DNA of 64,000 nucleotides from an uncultured Lachnospiraceae bacterium (GCA_944376125.1 CALWBQ010000013.1:1-64000); one strand, 5' to 3'; shown: positions 8,278-18,181, numbered from the stretch's first letter. The notes: generated from the letters alone by a model not told the origin. Numbers and translations: made by a program.

Positions 8278-10131
8278 ATGTGCGGAATCTCTGGCTTTTT
8301 ACTTCCCGGGAAGCCCTCCAGAGAGCAGTCTCTCTGGCACCGGCATGTGCTGGAAGATATGAACCTGGCCCAGAAACGGCGCGGCCCTGATGATGAGGGC
8401 CTGTGGCTGTCCGGACTCTTCGGCCTGGCCCAGGTGCGTCTGGAGGTGGTAGATCTGGTGACCGGCCATCAGCCCCTCCTGAAAACCTCAGGGAACCATA
8501 CCTGGGGAATTGTCTACAATGGAGAACTGTACAATACTGGCGAGCTTCGCCGGGAATTATGTTCTCTGGGCTATTCATTTGAAACTTCCAGCGATACGGA
8601 AGTCATCCTGACCGCCTACCTGGAATTTGGCCCAGATTTTGTCAGTAAACTCAACGGCATCTTTGCCATCGCCATTGCTGATCCTGTCCGGGAATCCCTC
8701 TTTCTCTTCCGGGACCGGCTGGGAGTCAAACCGCTCTTCTATGCGTTCCAGGGCGATGTCTTTCTCTTTTCTTCGGAGATCAAAGGCATCCTCGCATACC
8801 CGGGGTTCGTCCCTGCAGTAGACCGGGAAGGGCTCAATGAAATTTTCAGCATCGGCCCTGCCAGATCCAGAGGCAAAGGGGTATTCAAAGGGATCCGGGA
8901 AGTCCTTCCAGGCACATTTCTCACTGTCTCCAGAGGAAGCGCCTCGGCCCGCACTTACTGGAGCCTGGAAAGCCGCACGCACGAGGACAGCTATGAAAAG
9001 ACCATCGAAAAAACTGCATTTCTGATTGAGGATGCCATCCGGCGTCAAATGGTATCCGATGTGCCAATCTGCACCTTTCTCTCCGGCGGGGTGGATTCCA
9101 GTCTGGTCTCCTCAGTCTGCGCTAGGGAGATGAAAAAGAAAAACCAGAAACTGACCACCTTTTCTTTTGATTTTGCTGGGAATGAAAAAAACTTCCAGGC
9201 TAATGCTTTCCAGCCTTCCCAGGACCGCCCCTTTGTAGAAACCATGGCAGAATACCTGGATTCCGACCACCATTTTCTGGAATGTACCACCCAGGATCAG
9301 TTCCGTCTCCTGGAGGATTCTGTGAAAGCCCACGACCTTCCTGCTATGGCCGATGTGGATTCCTCCCTGCTGTACTTCTGCTCCCAGGTGCAGAAGACCT
9401 GCAAGGTGGCCCTGACCGGTGAATGTGCCGATGAAATTTTCGGCGGCTACCCCTGGTTTCACAGGCGGGAATGCTTTGAGGCGCAAACCTTCCCCTGGAC
9501 CATGGATCTAAAGGCCCGCCAGGTACTGCTGTCCGACGATTTTCTCCAGGAACTGCAGATGGAAAATTATGTTCAGGAAGCCTACACTGCCTCTGTCTCC
9601 CAGGTTCCCGCCCTGCCGGGAGAAAGCCCGGAAGAAGCCAGACGCAGGGAAATCTCCTATCTGAATCTGGCATGGTTCATGCAGACCCTGCTGAACCGAA
9701 TGGACCGAACCAGCATGTACAGCGGCCTGGAAGCCAGAGTTCCCTTTGCTGATCACCGGATTGTGGAATACCTTTGGAATGTTCCTTGGGAAATGAAGGC
9801 TCGGGATGGGGTCGTAAAAAACCTTCTCCGCCAGGCAGGAAAGGGACTTCTGCCAGATGAAATTCTCTTCCGCAGGAAATCCCCTTATCCCAAAACCTAC
9901 GACAAACAGTACGAGGCTCTCCTCGCAGGCCGGGTCAGGGAGATTCTGGAAGATTCCGATTCCCCCGCTCTTCCTTTCCTGGACCGAAAGAAAGTTCTCC
10001 GTTTTCTCTCCAGCCCGTCAGATTACGGCAGGCCCTGGTACGGCCAGCTGATGGCCGCCCCTCAGATGATGGCCTATATCATTCAGATTAATTTCTGGCT
10101 CCGTCTGTACCGCCCTGTCATTCAGTTATAA
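8278..10131 (+). CDS. asnB: Asparagine synthase (glutamine-hydrolysing)
   Basis: 617 residues. It converts aspartate, glutamine and ATP to asparagine. The N-terminal class II glutaminase domain needs Cys2 as nucleophile, and the protein starting at 8278 begins MCGISGF, with AAGGAAG upstream, which fixes the start. NGELYN and RDRLGVKPL are typical glutaminase motifs. The C-terminal synthetase domain has the pyrophosphate loop FLSGGVDSSLVSS and a GECADEIFGGYPWF motif. Length matches the AsnB/AsnO family. It lies between the permease (26 bp upstream) and the metallo-beta-lactamase-fold gene (97 bp downstream). Confidence 0.96.
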   Translation: MCGISGFLLPGKPSREQSLWHRHVLEDMNLAQKRRGPDDEGLWLSGLFGLAQVRLEVVDLVTGHQPLLKTSGNHTWGIVYNGELYNTGELRRELCSLGYSFETSSDTEVILTAYLEFGPDFVSKLNGIFAIAIADPVRESLFLFRDRLGVKPLFYAFQGDVFLFSSEIKGILAYPGFVPAVDREGLNEIFSIGPARSRGKGVFKGIREVLPGTFLTVSRGSASARTYWSLESRTHEDSYEKTIEKTAFLIEDAIRRQMVSDVPICTFLSGGVDSSLVSSVCAREMKKKNQKLTTFSFDFAGNEKNFQANAFQPSQDRPFVETMAEYLDSDHHFLECTTQDQFRLLEDSVKAHDLPAMADVDSSLLYFCSQVQKTCKVALTGECADEIFGGYPWFHRRECFEAQTFPWTMDLKARQVLLSDDFLQELQMENYVQEAYTASVSQVPALPGESPEEARRREISYLNLAWFMQTLLNRMDRTSMYSGLEARVPFADHRIVEYLWNVPWEMKARDGVVKNLLRQAGKGLLPDEILFRRKSPYPKTYDKQYEALLAGRVREILEDSDSPALPFLDRKKVLRFLSSPSDYGRPWYGQLMAAPQMMAYIIQINFWLRLYRPVIQL

Positions 10132-10228
10132 TTCCAGTTTACACTGGGTCCTTCTTCTGATAAACTATATATCAGCCGGGCGGCTTTCCGGTATTCCGGA
10201 TAATCTGTGCCGCCCAAGGAGAACCTAT

Positions 10229-11320
10229 ATGGGCAAAAAAAATTCCAAAAGAAAAAGGCCCTGGCTGCCCGCCTTCCCGGCCTTTCTTTTTTGCTTTCTT
10301 CTGGTCGTCGGCCTCCTTTTTCAGGGCGATCTGTCCCCCTACATTGCTCCTGACAGCCCCGTCCCTCAGACGGGGAGCTCCGCCGCTCCAGGAGGATCGT
10401 TCCCAGACCTGTCTGAGGCTGCAGATGATCTGGACACCTGGCTGCGTGAAGCCGGGACCATCCTGGAAGAGATTCTGCAGCCAGAAAAAGAGACTCAAAC
10501 CCTCGCAGAAAATCCTCCTCTATCGGCAACTTCCTCCTTCCGGATGACTGTCCTAGATGTAGGCCAGGGACTCAGCGTCCTGATCCAGTCTGATGGCCAT
10601 TCTCTCCTCTACGATGGCGGCGACCGGAGCCACTCCTCTTTTGTTGTAAGCTACCTCCTGCAGCAGGGAATCTCTTCCCTGGATTACGTTGTCGCATCCC
10701 ACTACGATGCAGACCATTTAAACGGCGTCATCGGCGCCCTCTCCCGCTTCAGTGTGGATACCCTCCTGGCTCCAGATTATGAAACAGATACCAAGCTCTT
10801 TCAGTCTTACCAGAAGACTGCTGCTGAAAAAGGGCTGACGCCCATCCATCCTGCCCCAGGGGACACTTATGTGCTGGGAAGCGCCGCCTTCACCGTTCTG
10901 GCTCCTGCTGAGATTGACAAAAATGATTCTAACAACAATTCTCTGGCGATCCGAGTCGCCTACGGAGACACTAGTTTTCTTCTCACCGGGGACGCCGGGC
11001 ATGAAGAGGAAGCGGCCATGTGCAGCCAGTGGGGGAGTTCTCTTTCCAGCACTGTGTATGTGGCCGGCCACCACGGCAGCGGAACCTCATCCTCCTGGGA
11101 ACTTCTGCAGAATGTTGTGCCGGAATATGTGGTCATAAGCTGCGGCAAAGGCAATTCCTACGGCCATCCCCATGACACCACTATGGAAAAGCTGGCGGCC
11201 ATGGAAATTCCAATATACCGCACGGATCTCCAGGGAACTGTGTCCGTGGATTCTGACGGTCATTCCCTCACCTGGTCTGCGGAGCCGTGCAGCGATTACT
11301 CTCCAGGAGAGGAATCCTGA
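10229..11320 (+). CDS. Secreted or anchored ComEC/Rec2-type metallo-beta-lactamase-fold hydrolase
   Basis: 363 residues. A lysine-rich N-terminus and one hydrophobic segment (about residues 14-32) indicate export or membrane anchoring. A low-complexity Ser/Pro linker follows, then from about residue 105 a metallo-beta-lactamase domain of the ComEC C-terminal type: LDVGQGLSVLIQSDGHSLLYDGG, the metal-binding HYDADHLNG, LLTGDAGHEEE and VAGHHGSGTSSS. The ComEC channel domain is absent, so this is the free-standing form found in Firmicutes, which may act on extracellular nucleic acid or a phosphodiester. Substrate is unknown. Its last 25 bp overlap the convergent alkyltransferase-like gene. Confidence 0.87.
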   Translation: MGKKNSKRKRPWLPAFPAFLFCFLLVVGLLFQGDLSPYIAPDSPVPQTGSSAAPGGSFPDLSEAADDLDTWLREAGTILEEILQPEKETQTLAENPPLSATSSFRMTVLDVGQGLSVLIQSDGHSLLYDGGDRSHSSFVVSYLLQQGISSLDYVVASHYDADHLNGVIGALSRFSVDTLLAPDYETDTKLFQSYQKTAAEKGLTPIHPAPGDTYVLGSAAFTVLAPAEIDKNDSNNNSLAIRVAYGDTSFLLTGDAGHEEEAAMCSQWGSSLSSTVYVAGHHGSGTSSSWELLQNVVPEYVVISCGKGNSYGHPHDTTMEKLAAMEIPIYRTDLQGTVSVDSDGHSLTWSAEPCSDYSPGEES

Positions 11321-11676
11321 TCCTGAAACATCTGATAAAAAGCCTCCGCCTCCTCCAGAGTTGTATTCCACTTCCACAGGGAAAGGGCGACCCGGAATAC
11401 TCCGGGCCGCTCCTCGGTCACTTTGATATGATCTGCCTCCAACAGCTTTTTCTGGGTATCATAATCCTCAAAAGCCCCGGCCCCTGTTAGATACCCCTGA
11501 TGGTTTACAACCCGGTAGGCCGGGATATCCGGCCCTGCCAGCCCGCGGTTTAATGCATACCCCACCTGTCTTGAGTTTCTGGGCTTCCCGCATAAGAGAG
11601 CGATCTGCCCGTAGGTAGCCACCTTTCCCCTGGGAATCGCCCGGCAGACCGCGCCGACCTTCTGATAAAAATCCAT
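11296..11676 (-). CDS. Alkyltransferase-like protein (MGMT family without the active cysteine)
   Basis: 126 residues with the DNA-binding fold of O6-alkylguanine-DNA alkyltransferase: IPRGKVATYGQIA, a recognition-helix region NSRQVGYALNRG, and the active-site loop IPAYRVVNHQG. In true alkyltransferases the loop is PCHRV with the acceptor Cys. Here Ala53 takes its place, so it cannot accept an alkyl group. This is the mark of ATL proteins, which flip and bind alkylated guanine and hand it to nucleotide excision repair. A C-terminal tail of about 30 residues extends past the core. It starts 5 bp after the 4Fe-4S gene stop, so it is last in that operon, and its 3' end overlaps the convergent gene by 25 bp. 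Confidence 0.88.
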   Translation of the reverse strand: MDFYQKVGAVCRAIPRGKVATYGQIALLCGKPRNSRQVGYALNRGLAGPDIPAYRVVNHQGYLTGAGAFEDYDTQKKLLEADHIKVTEERPGVFRVALSLWKWNTTLEEAEAFYQMFQDQDSSPGE

Positions 11677-11681
11677 TTTCT

Positions 11682-13004
11682 TTATTCCCCTTTTGCTGTT
11701 TTCTCCCTGGACGGATATTTGTACTGGAGAGAAAGCAGCTTGTCCAAATACACAGACTTGAACTGTTTGCTGGCCAGTGCCTGCTTTACGGGCGGCAGCT
11801 TGAGGATCGTGGCAAAGACAGCCGCCATGGCCCTGTGGTTAGCAAATGCCTGATTGTCAAAAACCAGGTTCTGAAGAGTTCCCTTCTCAATCGCCTGTAG
11901 AACGAACCTGTGAGTGCTGTTGACCGGCGTAATGATCTGAACCGGCCGTCTCTCCAGCTTAATCGACTTGGTGGGACAGTTTCTGGCGCAGACGCCGCAC
12001 CCCAGGCAGATCTCCGTATCTACTTTCGCCCATTTCTTCTTTCTGGTACCGCCCTCTCCCGGCGACTCCATGGAGATTGCAAGGATAGGGCAGACCTTCT
12101 CACATTTTCCGCAGCCCACGCAGGTCTCAATGGATATTTCAGGAATGTAATTCGTGGTTGCCACCGGCTGCATGGGGCTGAACTTTCTGGCCGCCTGAAG
12201 AGCCTCGCAGCAGCAGCCGCAGCAGTTGCATATAAACGCCGGGTGTTCCCTGACATTTTCCCCGATCTGCACCAGATTGCTCTCATAGGAGAGCTGAAGC
12301 ACATCCATGGCCTCCTCCTTGGAAATCAGGCGGGCATAGCCTTTGTGCTCCGCCAGGGAGCGTGCCACATTGTCAAAGGTCATGCAGACCTCCCAGGGGG
12401 CATTGATCTCGCAGGGGTGACCAGCGTGGTACATTTTGTGGCGGCAGTAGCAAAGCCCCAGTCCAATGTACTCTGCCTCCTCCACAATGTGGGTCGCCCT
12501 CTCAAAATCCAGAATGTGATTCATCTTATCATTTGTCAGAACCGGCTCCTGGACAAACACTCTTCCCAGCCTTGTCTCCGTGACAAAAAACAGATCCTTT
12601 ACAAAATCTTCTTCCACATTCATATACTGGTAGTACAGCTCCGCCAGATATTTCTGGTCGATATCTCCTCTGGTCCTCATCAGGGCAAATTCAATAAAAC
12701 CAGCCATTGGCGGCGGCATAACAAACCGCCTCTCTCCTTTATAGAAGGAGTCCACCAAAAGAGCTTTGTCGCAGAGATGATCCAGAAATTTCTCCGCCTT
12801 TGCCTCCGATGTCCCCCAGATCTTTGCCGCCTTCTTTAAGGTAAACGGCCGGACCGGGAGAAGTGCCACCCATTTTGCCTCCTTCTCCGTATACAGAACC
12901 TGGAGAATCTTATACAGGGTTTCCGATGCCGGGGCCCCCTGGGTAAACCAGTTAATGCGCTCTTCCAGGTTTTTATATGCATCCTTAGTTGTCAAATGTC
13001 CCAT
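11682..13004 (-). CDS. 4Fe-4S dicluster protein with N-terminal winged-helix-like region
   Basis: 440 residues. Two ferredoxin motifs, [12 protein letters not shown] and [12 protein letters not shown] (about residues 285-345), bind two 4Fe-4S clusters. Upstream, [10 protein letters not shown] and [16 protein letters not shown] hold further clustered cysteines and may form another metal site. Residues about 40-110 look like a winged-helix or adaptor fold ([24 protein letters not shown]). The C-terminus resembles no enzyme I know. It is probably an electron-transfer or redox-sensing protein in the cytoplasm; no partner oxidoreductase is nearby. It sits 17 bp after glgX and 5 bp before the alkyltransferase-like gene. 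Confidence 0.8.
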   Translation of the reverse strand: MGHLTTKDAYKNLEERINWFTQGAPASETLYKILQVLYTEKEAKWVALLPVRPFTLKKAAKIWGTSEAKAEKFLDHLCDKALLVDSFYKGERRFVMPPPMAGFIEFALMRTRGDIDQKYLAELYYQYMNVEEDFVKDLFFVTETRLGRVFVQEPVLTNDKMNHILDFERATHIVEEAEYIGLGLCYCRHKMYHAGHPCEINAPWEVCMTFDNVARSLAEHKGYARLISKEEAMDVLQLSYESNLVQIGENVREHPAFICNCCGCCCEALQAARKFSPMQPVATTNYIPEISIETCVGCGKCEKVCPILAISMESPGEGGTRKKKWAKVDTEICLGCGVCARNCPTKSIKLERRPVQIITPVNSTHRFVLQAIEKGTLQNLVFDNQAFANHRAMAAVFATILKLPPVKQALASKQFKSVYLDKLLSLQYKYPSREKTAKGE

Positions 13005-13021
13005 CTCATTACCTGCCTTTT

Positions 13022-15118
13022 CTAACGATTTGTTATGCTGAAAATTGCCACAGACCTGGCCGCAATCTCTAACCCCTTTCCGTCAAAGGGCCTCACCGGA
13101 TCCTCTGGCTTTTCATCGGATGTATCTGCCTCCAGCTTCCAGGAATATCCCTCCGGCAGCACGGGCAGCTCCTGCCAGTGAGATTCCCAGTGGGCGTTGA
13201 TGGCTAAAAATACCCCGTCATCCTCTGTATCACTTTCATTTCTGCCGCAGAACAAAATGCCAATCTGCCGCGTTAGTCCGGTAATCTCCCCGTTCCAGGC
13301 TATGCCGTTGTGAAGGGAGATATCCGGCCAGCCGCAGTGAGCCGGACCTGTCTGTTTTCGAACTACCGGGTGATGCTTCCGAAACTCAATCATAGCGGAA
13401 ACAAACCGAAACAGGTCCTGATGCTCTTTCAGCCTGTCCCAATCCAGCCAAGAGATCTCGTTGTCCTGGCAGTAGGGATTGTTGTTTCCAAATTGTGTGT
13501 TGCAGAATTCATCCCCTGCAGGAAACATAACAGCGCCCCTGCTTGCCATCAGAACAGCAAAGGCATTTTTTCTCATTCTGTCTCTCAGAGTCAGCACCTG
13601 GGGATTATCCGTCTCCCCCTCTGCCCCACAGTTCCAGCTATTATTATCATTGGCTCCATCTGTATTATTCCATCCATTTGCCTCATTGTGCTTTTCATTG
13701 TAGGCGTAAAGATCATACAGAGTAAATCCGTCATGGCAAGTTAAAAAATTCACCGATGCATTCTGTCTGTATCCCGGCGGATAGAGGTCTAAAGATCCGC
13801 AGATTCTCTGGACAGCCGCATATGCGGTTCCCTCGTCCCCTTTCAGGAACCGCCGCAGATCATCTCGGTATTTTCCATTCCACTCTGCCCACCGGTTCCA
13901 GGAGGGGAAAGATCCCACCTGGTAGAGTCCCCCGGCATCCCAAGCCTCCGCGATCAGCTTCACATGGCCCAGGATCGGATCGAACGCCAGGCTTTCCAAC
14001 AAGGGCGGCTTTGCCAGCGGTCTTCCGTCCTCATCCCTTCCCAGGATTGACGCCAGGTCAAACCGGAATCCATCCACCCGGTATTCAATTACCCAATGTC
14101 TCAGGCAGTCGAGTATAAACTCCCTCACGATCGGGTTATTGCAGTTCAGAGTATTGCCCACCCCGGAAAAGTTGTAGTATTTTCCATCCGGTGTAAGCAT
14201 GTAGTAGACGTTATTATCCAGACCCTTAAAGGAAAAGCATGGCCCCAGCTCATTGCCCTCTGCAGTATGATTAAATACCACATCCAGGATCACATCAATC
14301 CCATTGGCATTGAGCGTCCGGATCAGCTTTTTCAGCTCTGTCCCCTCATGGTTATATTCCACCGCCGCCGTATAGCTGGTGTTGGGGGAATAAAAGCAGA
14401 CTGTGTTATATCCCCAGTAATCCACCAGCTGATGGCCGTCCACAGTCCTGGAGCCTGCCATCTCGTCGAATTCAAAGATAGGCATCAATTCTATCGTATT
14501 GACCCCCAGCTCCAGCAGATGCGGCAGCTTCTCCAAAAGTCCCTCAAAGGTGCCCGGATGCTTCACCCCGGAAGAGGGGTGTTTGGTAAAGCCTCTGACA
14601 TGAGTTTCATAGATCACCATGTCCTGAAACGGTACCCGGTGATCCCGGTAGCCGCCCCAGTCAAATACATCCTCCACTACTCTGGCATGGTAGGCACTCC
14701 CAAAAGCCTTAGGGATTCCCCAAATGCTCTGCCCAGTCACTGCTCGGGCATAAGGATCCAGAAGGTATTTGGATTTGTCAAAAATCAGTCCTCGGGACGG
14801 TTCATAAGGCCCATCCATCCGATAGGCGTATTCAAACTCATCTATGTCCAAGCCAAATACCAGCATGGAAAACGTATTTCCGATCCTGCAGTCCTCCGGG
14901 AACGGCAGCACCGCATAGGGCTCCTGCTCTTTTCTGTGAAAAAGGCACAGCTCACAGGCCGTTCCAAAGGAGGACTGAACTGTAAAGCTGACGCCTCCCG
15001 GAACCGCCATGGCACCCTTGACCTGAAAAAGTCCCGGACGAACCCGAAAACCATTGATCACTGAAGTATACGGCAGCTCTGCCAAACCAGGAAGCTCTAA
15101 CTCTCTGTCATTTGCCAT
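13022..15118 (-). CDS. glgX: Glycogen debranching enzyme (GlgX/isoamylase type, GH13)
   Basis: 698 residues. It hydrolyses alpha-1,6 branches in glycogen or limit dextrins. An N-terminal CBM48-like region (about 20-110) is followed by the GH13 barrel. [14 protein letters not shown] carries the catalytic Asp, [10 protein letters not shown] the acid/base Glu, [14 protein letters not shown] the transition-state His-Asp, and [12 protein letters not shown] is conserved region I. Length fits GlgX. AAGGAG precedes the ATG. The gene is 17 bp after nhaC and 17 bp before the 4Fe-4S gene, so it is the second gene of the operon from the promoter at 16642-16670. No glgBCAP genes are in the window. Confidence 0.95.
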   Translation of the reverse strand: MANDRELELPGLAELPYTSVINGFRVRPGLFQVKGAMAVPGGVSFTVQSSFGTACELCLFHRKEQEPYAVLPFPEDCRIGNTFSMLVFGLDIDEFEYAYRMDGPYEPSRGLIFDKSKYLLDPYARAVTGQSIWGIPKAFGSAYHARVVEDVFDWGGYRDHRVPFQDMVIYETHVRGFTKHPSSGVKHPGTFEGLLEKLPHLLELGVNTIELMPIFEFDEMAGSRTVDGHQLVDYWGYNTVCFYSPNTSYTAAVEYNHEGTELKKLIRTLNANGIDVILDVVFNHTAEGNELGPCFSFKGLDNNVYYMLTPDGKYYNFSGVGNTLNCNNPIVREFILDCLRHWVIEYRVDGFRFDLASILGRDEDGRPLAKPPLLESLAFDPILGHVKLIAEAWDAGGLYQVGSFPSWNRWAEWNGKYRDDLRRFLKGDEGTAYAAVQRICGSLDLYPPGYRQNASVNFLTCHDGFTLYDLYAYNEKHNEANGWNNTDGANDNNSWNCGAEGETDNPQVLTLRDRMRKNAFAVLMASRGAVMFPAGDEFCNTQFGNNNPYCQDNEISWLDWDRLKEHQDLFRFVSAMIEFRKHHPVVRKQTGPAHCGWPDISLHNGIAWNGEITGLTRQIGILFCGRNESDTEDDGVFLAINAHWESHWQELPVLPEGYSWKLEADTSDEKPEDPVRPFDGKGLEIAARSVAIFSITNR

Positions 15119-15135
15119 AAACAGTCTCCTTATTT

Positions 15136-16530
15136 CTAGTGTTTCTCTTTTTTAGTATGCAGAATGGAGATTCCTGTAAATCCGTAAAAAATTGAGAAAA
15201 TAGGTGTCAGCCACAGAAGCGGCACAAACAAAATATACTGAGACCATGTGACTCCCAGAGTTCCCGCCATATAGATTCCGTAGCCGTGCCAGGGGATCAT
15301 CGGCCCTGCCAGTGTTCCGCTGTCCTCCAGACACCGGGACAGGATCCTGGGTTCAATTCCCCGCTCCTGGAACAGAGGCTGCATCAGCCTTCCTGTCAGC
15401 ACATGGGACATCGGGCTGGAACCGCTCACCAGGCTGGTGATATATCCAACGATCATGGTCGCCAGGATCAGGGTTCCATCACTGTTGATCTTTTTAATGA
15501 AGACTGAGAGAATTCTGTCGAGCACTCCTAATTTGTCCAGCATGCCGCCCATCCCCACTGCAAATGTAATGATGGCTACATACTGGAGCATGCTGCTCAT
15601 GCCGCCCCGGTTTAAAATGGATTTTAGCACAGCCATATCCGTGTCGCTGGTGAAGCCATTGTAGGCTACTGTCAGCACGGACTTCAGGTCTGCTCCCTGA
15701 ACTGCCATAGCGGTCACAGCACCGGCGATGGCACCGATTCCCAGAGCCTCAAAAGCGCCTACCCGGAACATCAGAAGCACAATAATCAGGACAGCAGGGA
15801 TCAGCGTCACCCACCCAATGTGGAAGCTGCCCTCCAAGTACTCAATATAGGAATTCAGATCTCCCGGATCGTAGCCGCCGGAAGTCTGGGAAATTCCAAG
15901 AACCGTAAAGATCACAATGCTGATCACCATCGGAGGGATCGTGGTCCAAAGCATGCTTTTTACGTGATCTCCCAGCTTCGCTCCTGCCACAGCGGGAGCC
16001 AGGTTGGTCGTATCAGAAAAGGGACTCAGTTTATCGCCAAACATAGCACCGCAGATAACTGCGCCGGCCACCATCCCCGGGTTAATCCCCATAGCATTTC
16101 CGATAGCCATCATAGCGACACCTGCACTCCCGGCTGATCCGTAGGAAGTTCCTGTAACCATGCTGATCACAGCCGTAAAGATCAGTGTAAAAGGCAGAAG
16201 AAAAGTTGGATTGATCGCCTTCAGCCCGTACACGATAATGGTAGGAATTGTCCCTGACTGCATCCAGCTTCCGATCAGAACGCCGATGGCCATCAAGATT
16301 GCCATGGTAGGCAGAACGACTCTCAGCGCCTCGTACGCTCCCTCATGGATCCGTTTGTAATCCACCCGGAACACCATACAGAACCCATAGATAATCATCC
16401 AGGAAAAAAACAGGCCGATCATAGGCCCGCCCACCTTCATACTGATACACACTGCGACTGAAACAATAATACAGGCCAGCAAAAGTACTGACTGCCAACC
16501 ATTTAGTGTTTCTCGTTTTTTCTCACTCAT
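15136..16530 (-). CDS. nhaC: NhaC-family Na+/H+ antiporter
   Basis: 464 residues with about 11-12 membrane segments. The NhaC/ArsB-type pattern is clear, including GTSYGSAGSAGVAMMAIGNAMGI, GAMFGDKLSPFSDTTNLAPAVAG and a duplicate-like GSSPMSHVLTGRLMQ loop. It exchanges Na+ (or an organic anion pair such as malate/lactate in some members) for protons across the cytoplasmic membrane. It is the first gene of the operon that includes glgX, about 105 bp downstream of a consensus promoter. AGAGGG precedes the ATG. A malate/lactate antiporter (MleN-like) reading is possible. Confidence 0.88.
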   Translation of the reverse strand: MSEKKRETLNGWQSVLLLACIIVSVAVCISMKVGGPMIGLFFSWMIIYGFCMVFRVDYKRIHEGAYEALRVVLPTMAILMAIGVLIGSWMQSGTIPTIIVYGLKAINPTFLLPFTLIFTAVISMVTGTSYGSAGSAGVAMMAIGNAMGINPGMVAGAVICGAMFGDKLSPFSDTTNLAPAVAGAKLGDHVKSMLWTTIPPMVISIVIFTVLGISQTSGGYDPGDLNSYIEYLEGSFHIGWVTLIPAVLIIVLLMFRVGAFEALGIGAIAGAVTAMAVQGADLKSVLTVAYNGFTSDTDMAVLKSILNRGGMSSMLQYVAIITFAVGMGGMLDKLGVLDRILSVFIKKINSDGTLILATMIVGYITSLVSGSSPMSHVLTGRLMQPLFQERGIEPRILSRCLEDSGTLAGPMIPWHGYGIYMAGTLGVTWSQYILFVPLLWLTPIFSIFYGFTGISILHTKKEKH

Positions 16531-16641
16531 ATTTTTACCCTCTGCTTTTCTTTCATTTTCAGCCTCATTTCATATTGGCAAATCGCTCCGCCGCATTGGT
16601 CTGCGCCAAAATATCTCCATCATGCTGCTGAATATGCATTT

Positions 16642-16670
16642 ATTATAGGTGGAAGCGGCCAATCTGTCAA
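16642..16670 (-). promoter_or_regulatory. Perfect consensus sigma-70-type promoter for the nhaC-glgX operon
   Basis: On the minus strand TTGACA (16665-16670), a 17-bp spacer and TATAAT (16642-16647) match the consensus exactly. The predicted transcription start is near 16635, which leaves a leader of about 105 nt before nhaC. Confidence 0.9.
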
Positions 16671-16725
16671 TCTGGCACCGGGCTCTCCCCCTCCGCCAGG
16701 GGCTCGATAAACACTTTTTCACAGC

Positions 16726-16756
16726 AAAAAAAGGGACGCACCCTGCGGTGCATCCC
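16726..16756 (-). terminator. Intrinsic terminator of the CNNM/CorC-type gene
   Basis: A 10-bp stem GGGAcGCACC/GGTGCaTCCC (16733-16756, one mismatch) is followed on the minus strand by seven T residues. It lies 29 bp past the stop of the gene at 16785-18122. Confidence 0.88.
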
Positions 16757-16784
16757 ACATTCATCCTTTACTTTTTTGGATCCG

Positions 16785-18122
16785 CTATGCCGTCTTTTTC
16801 TCCTCCGGCAGTTTCAACAGCACTTTGCGGATCCGTTTATCCGCCATCTCCTGGATCTTAAACACATTATCCCCTACCGTCAGCTGGATATCCTGACCCT
16901 TCTTGGGAATATAACCCAAGCGCTCTATCAAAAAGCCGGATACCGTATCGTAGCTGCCTGTCTGCAGGTTCAGATGGAGCTTGTCGTTTACATCCTCCAC
17001 CAGCATAGAACCATCTACCAAATAAGTGCGCTCATCCAGTTTTTTCAGCTCTTCTTCAACCGGTTCTCCTTCGTCCTGGAGATCGCCTACAATCTCCTCG
17101 ACCAGGTCCTCCATGGTCACGATTCCGGAAAAACCGCCGTATTCATCAATCAAAATTGCCATGCGGTTCTGAGTCTGCTGCATTTCCCGGAACAGGACAT
17201 CAGCATTCTTGCTGTCCGGAACACAGTAGGGCGGCCTCATGATGCTGCGGATATCCAAATCCGAAAAAGCCGTCTTTCTCATCTCCACAATAAAATCCTT
17301 CATATAAAGGACACCGATGATATTGTCAATGGTTTCGGAATAAACCGGCATTCTGGAATAGCCGTATTCCAAAATGTCATCCAGGTAGTCCCCAAGGGGT
17401 TCCTCGGCATCCACCGCAAATACCTCTCTTCTGGAGACCATCACATCTCTCGCTGTCTTATCATCGAACGAAAAGATCGAATTGATCATCTCTTTTTCCG
17501 TCTCATTAAAGACCCCTGTTTCGCTGCCTGTCTCCAGCATTGCTTTAATCTCTTCTTCCGAGACCGCCTCCTCCAGGTTCTCCGTCTTCATTCCGATAAT
17601 ATGAAGGAATCCGTTGGTCGAGAGGGACAGCAGCTTGATAAATGGTGAGAGCACAACTGAAATCATATAGATGGGCTTCACCGAGAACAGGCTGAACCAT
17701 TCCGCCTTCTGCAGAGCAATTCTCTTCGGCACCAGCTCGCCGAATACCAGGGTAAAGTATGACAGGATAATCGTAACAAGAACCACAGCAACGGTATTGC
17801 TGTAGGGGATCCCAAGGCTCCCCATCCATCCTCCCAAAATCTGGGAAATACCAGTGGCCGCCGATGCACTGGAGAAAAATCCGGCAAAGGTGATCGCTAC
17901 CTGAATGGTGGACAAAAATTTCGTAGAATCTTCAAACAGCTTCTGTATCAGCATTGCTCTCCGATTTCCGTCCTCCGCCAGCTTCTTAATCTTGTTCTTG
18001 TTGACAGACACAACCGCCATCTCTGCTCCTGCAAAAAAGGCATTCACCAATGTAAGGAATAACAGCAGCAACAGTTGGAATGCAATCGTATTCCCGTCAG
18101 GGTCATCTGAATCCATAATCAA
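16785..18122 (-). CDS. CNNM/CorC-type hemolysin-family membrane protein (DUF21-CBS-CorC_HlyC)
   Basis: 445 residues. An N-terminal DUF21/CNNM membrane domain (about residues 10-200, with LTLVNAFFAGAEMAVVSVNKNKI) is followed by two CBS domains (about 215-340, DVMVSRREVFAVDAEE and IMRPPYCVPDSKNADVLF) and a C-terminal CorC_HlyC domain (FLIERLGYIPKKGQDI). Homologues act in Mg2+ or Co2+ efflux; hemolysin is an inherited name. The start may be TTG at 18122, 5 bases after AGGAGG, or ATG at 18116, 11 bases after it. A promoter lies upstream and a terminator downstream, so it is probably monocistronic. Confidence 0.92.
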   Translation of the reverse strand: MIMDSDDPDGNTIAFQLLLLLFLTLVNAFFAGAEMAVVSVNKNKIKKLAEDGNRRAMLIQKLFEDSTKFLSTIQVAITFAGFFSSASAATGISQILGGWMGSLGIPYSNTVAVVLVTIILSYFTLVFGELVPKRIALQKAEWFSLFSVKPIYMISVVLSPFIKLLSLSTNGFLHIIGMKTENLEEAVSEEEIKAMLETGSETGVFNETEKEMINSIFSFDDKTARDVMVSRREVFAVDAEEPLGDYLDDILEYGYSRMPVYSETIDNIIGVLYMKDFIVEMRKTAFSDLDIRSIMRPPYCVPDSKNADVLFREMQQTQNRMAILIDEYGGFSGIVTMEDLVEEIVGDLQDEGEPVEEELKKLDERTYLVDGSMLVEDVNDKLHLNLQTGSYDTVSGFLIERLGYIPKKGQDIQLTVGDNVFKIQEMADKRIRKVLLKLPEEKKTA

Positions 18123-18152
18123 TCTTTCCTCCTCAAAATAATTTTGGGATAA

Positions 18153-18181
18153 AGTATAGCATAAAATAAACCTGCCTTCAA
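18153..18181 (-). promoter_or_regulatory. Promoter of the CNNM/CorC-type gene
   Basis: TTGAAG (18176-18181), a 17-bp spacer and TATACT (18153-18158) on the minus strand, about 30 bp before the start codon. The -35 lies inside the loop of the inverted repeat 18164-18196. Confidence 0.65.

Noticed and set aside
11910..12839. 309-codon plus-strand open frame
   Set aside because: It mirrors the 4Fe-4S protein gene, whose Cys motifs prove the minus strand is coding.
14096..15064. 322-codon plus-strand open frame
   Set aside because: Antisense shadow of glgX, which keeps all catalytic motifs.
16570..16623. Possible 17-codon leader peptide (MMEIFWRRP...) in the nhaC leader
   Set aside because: It has no ribosome site, and no run of regulatory codons or paired hairpins supports attenuation.
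16776..17648. 290-codon plus-strand open frame
   Set aside because: Antisense shadow of the CBS/CorC domain gene; no start site or domain.
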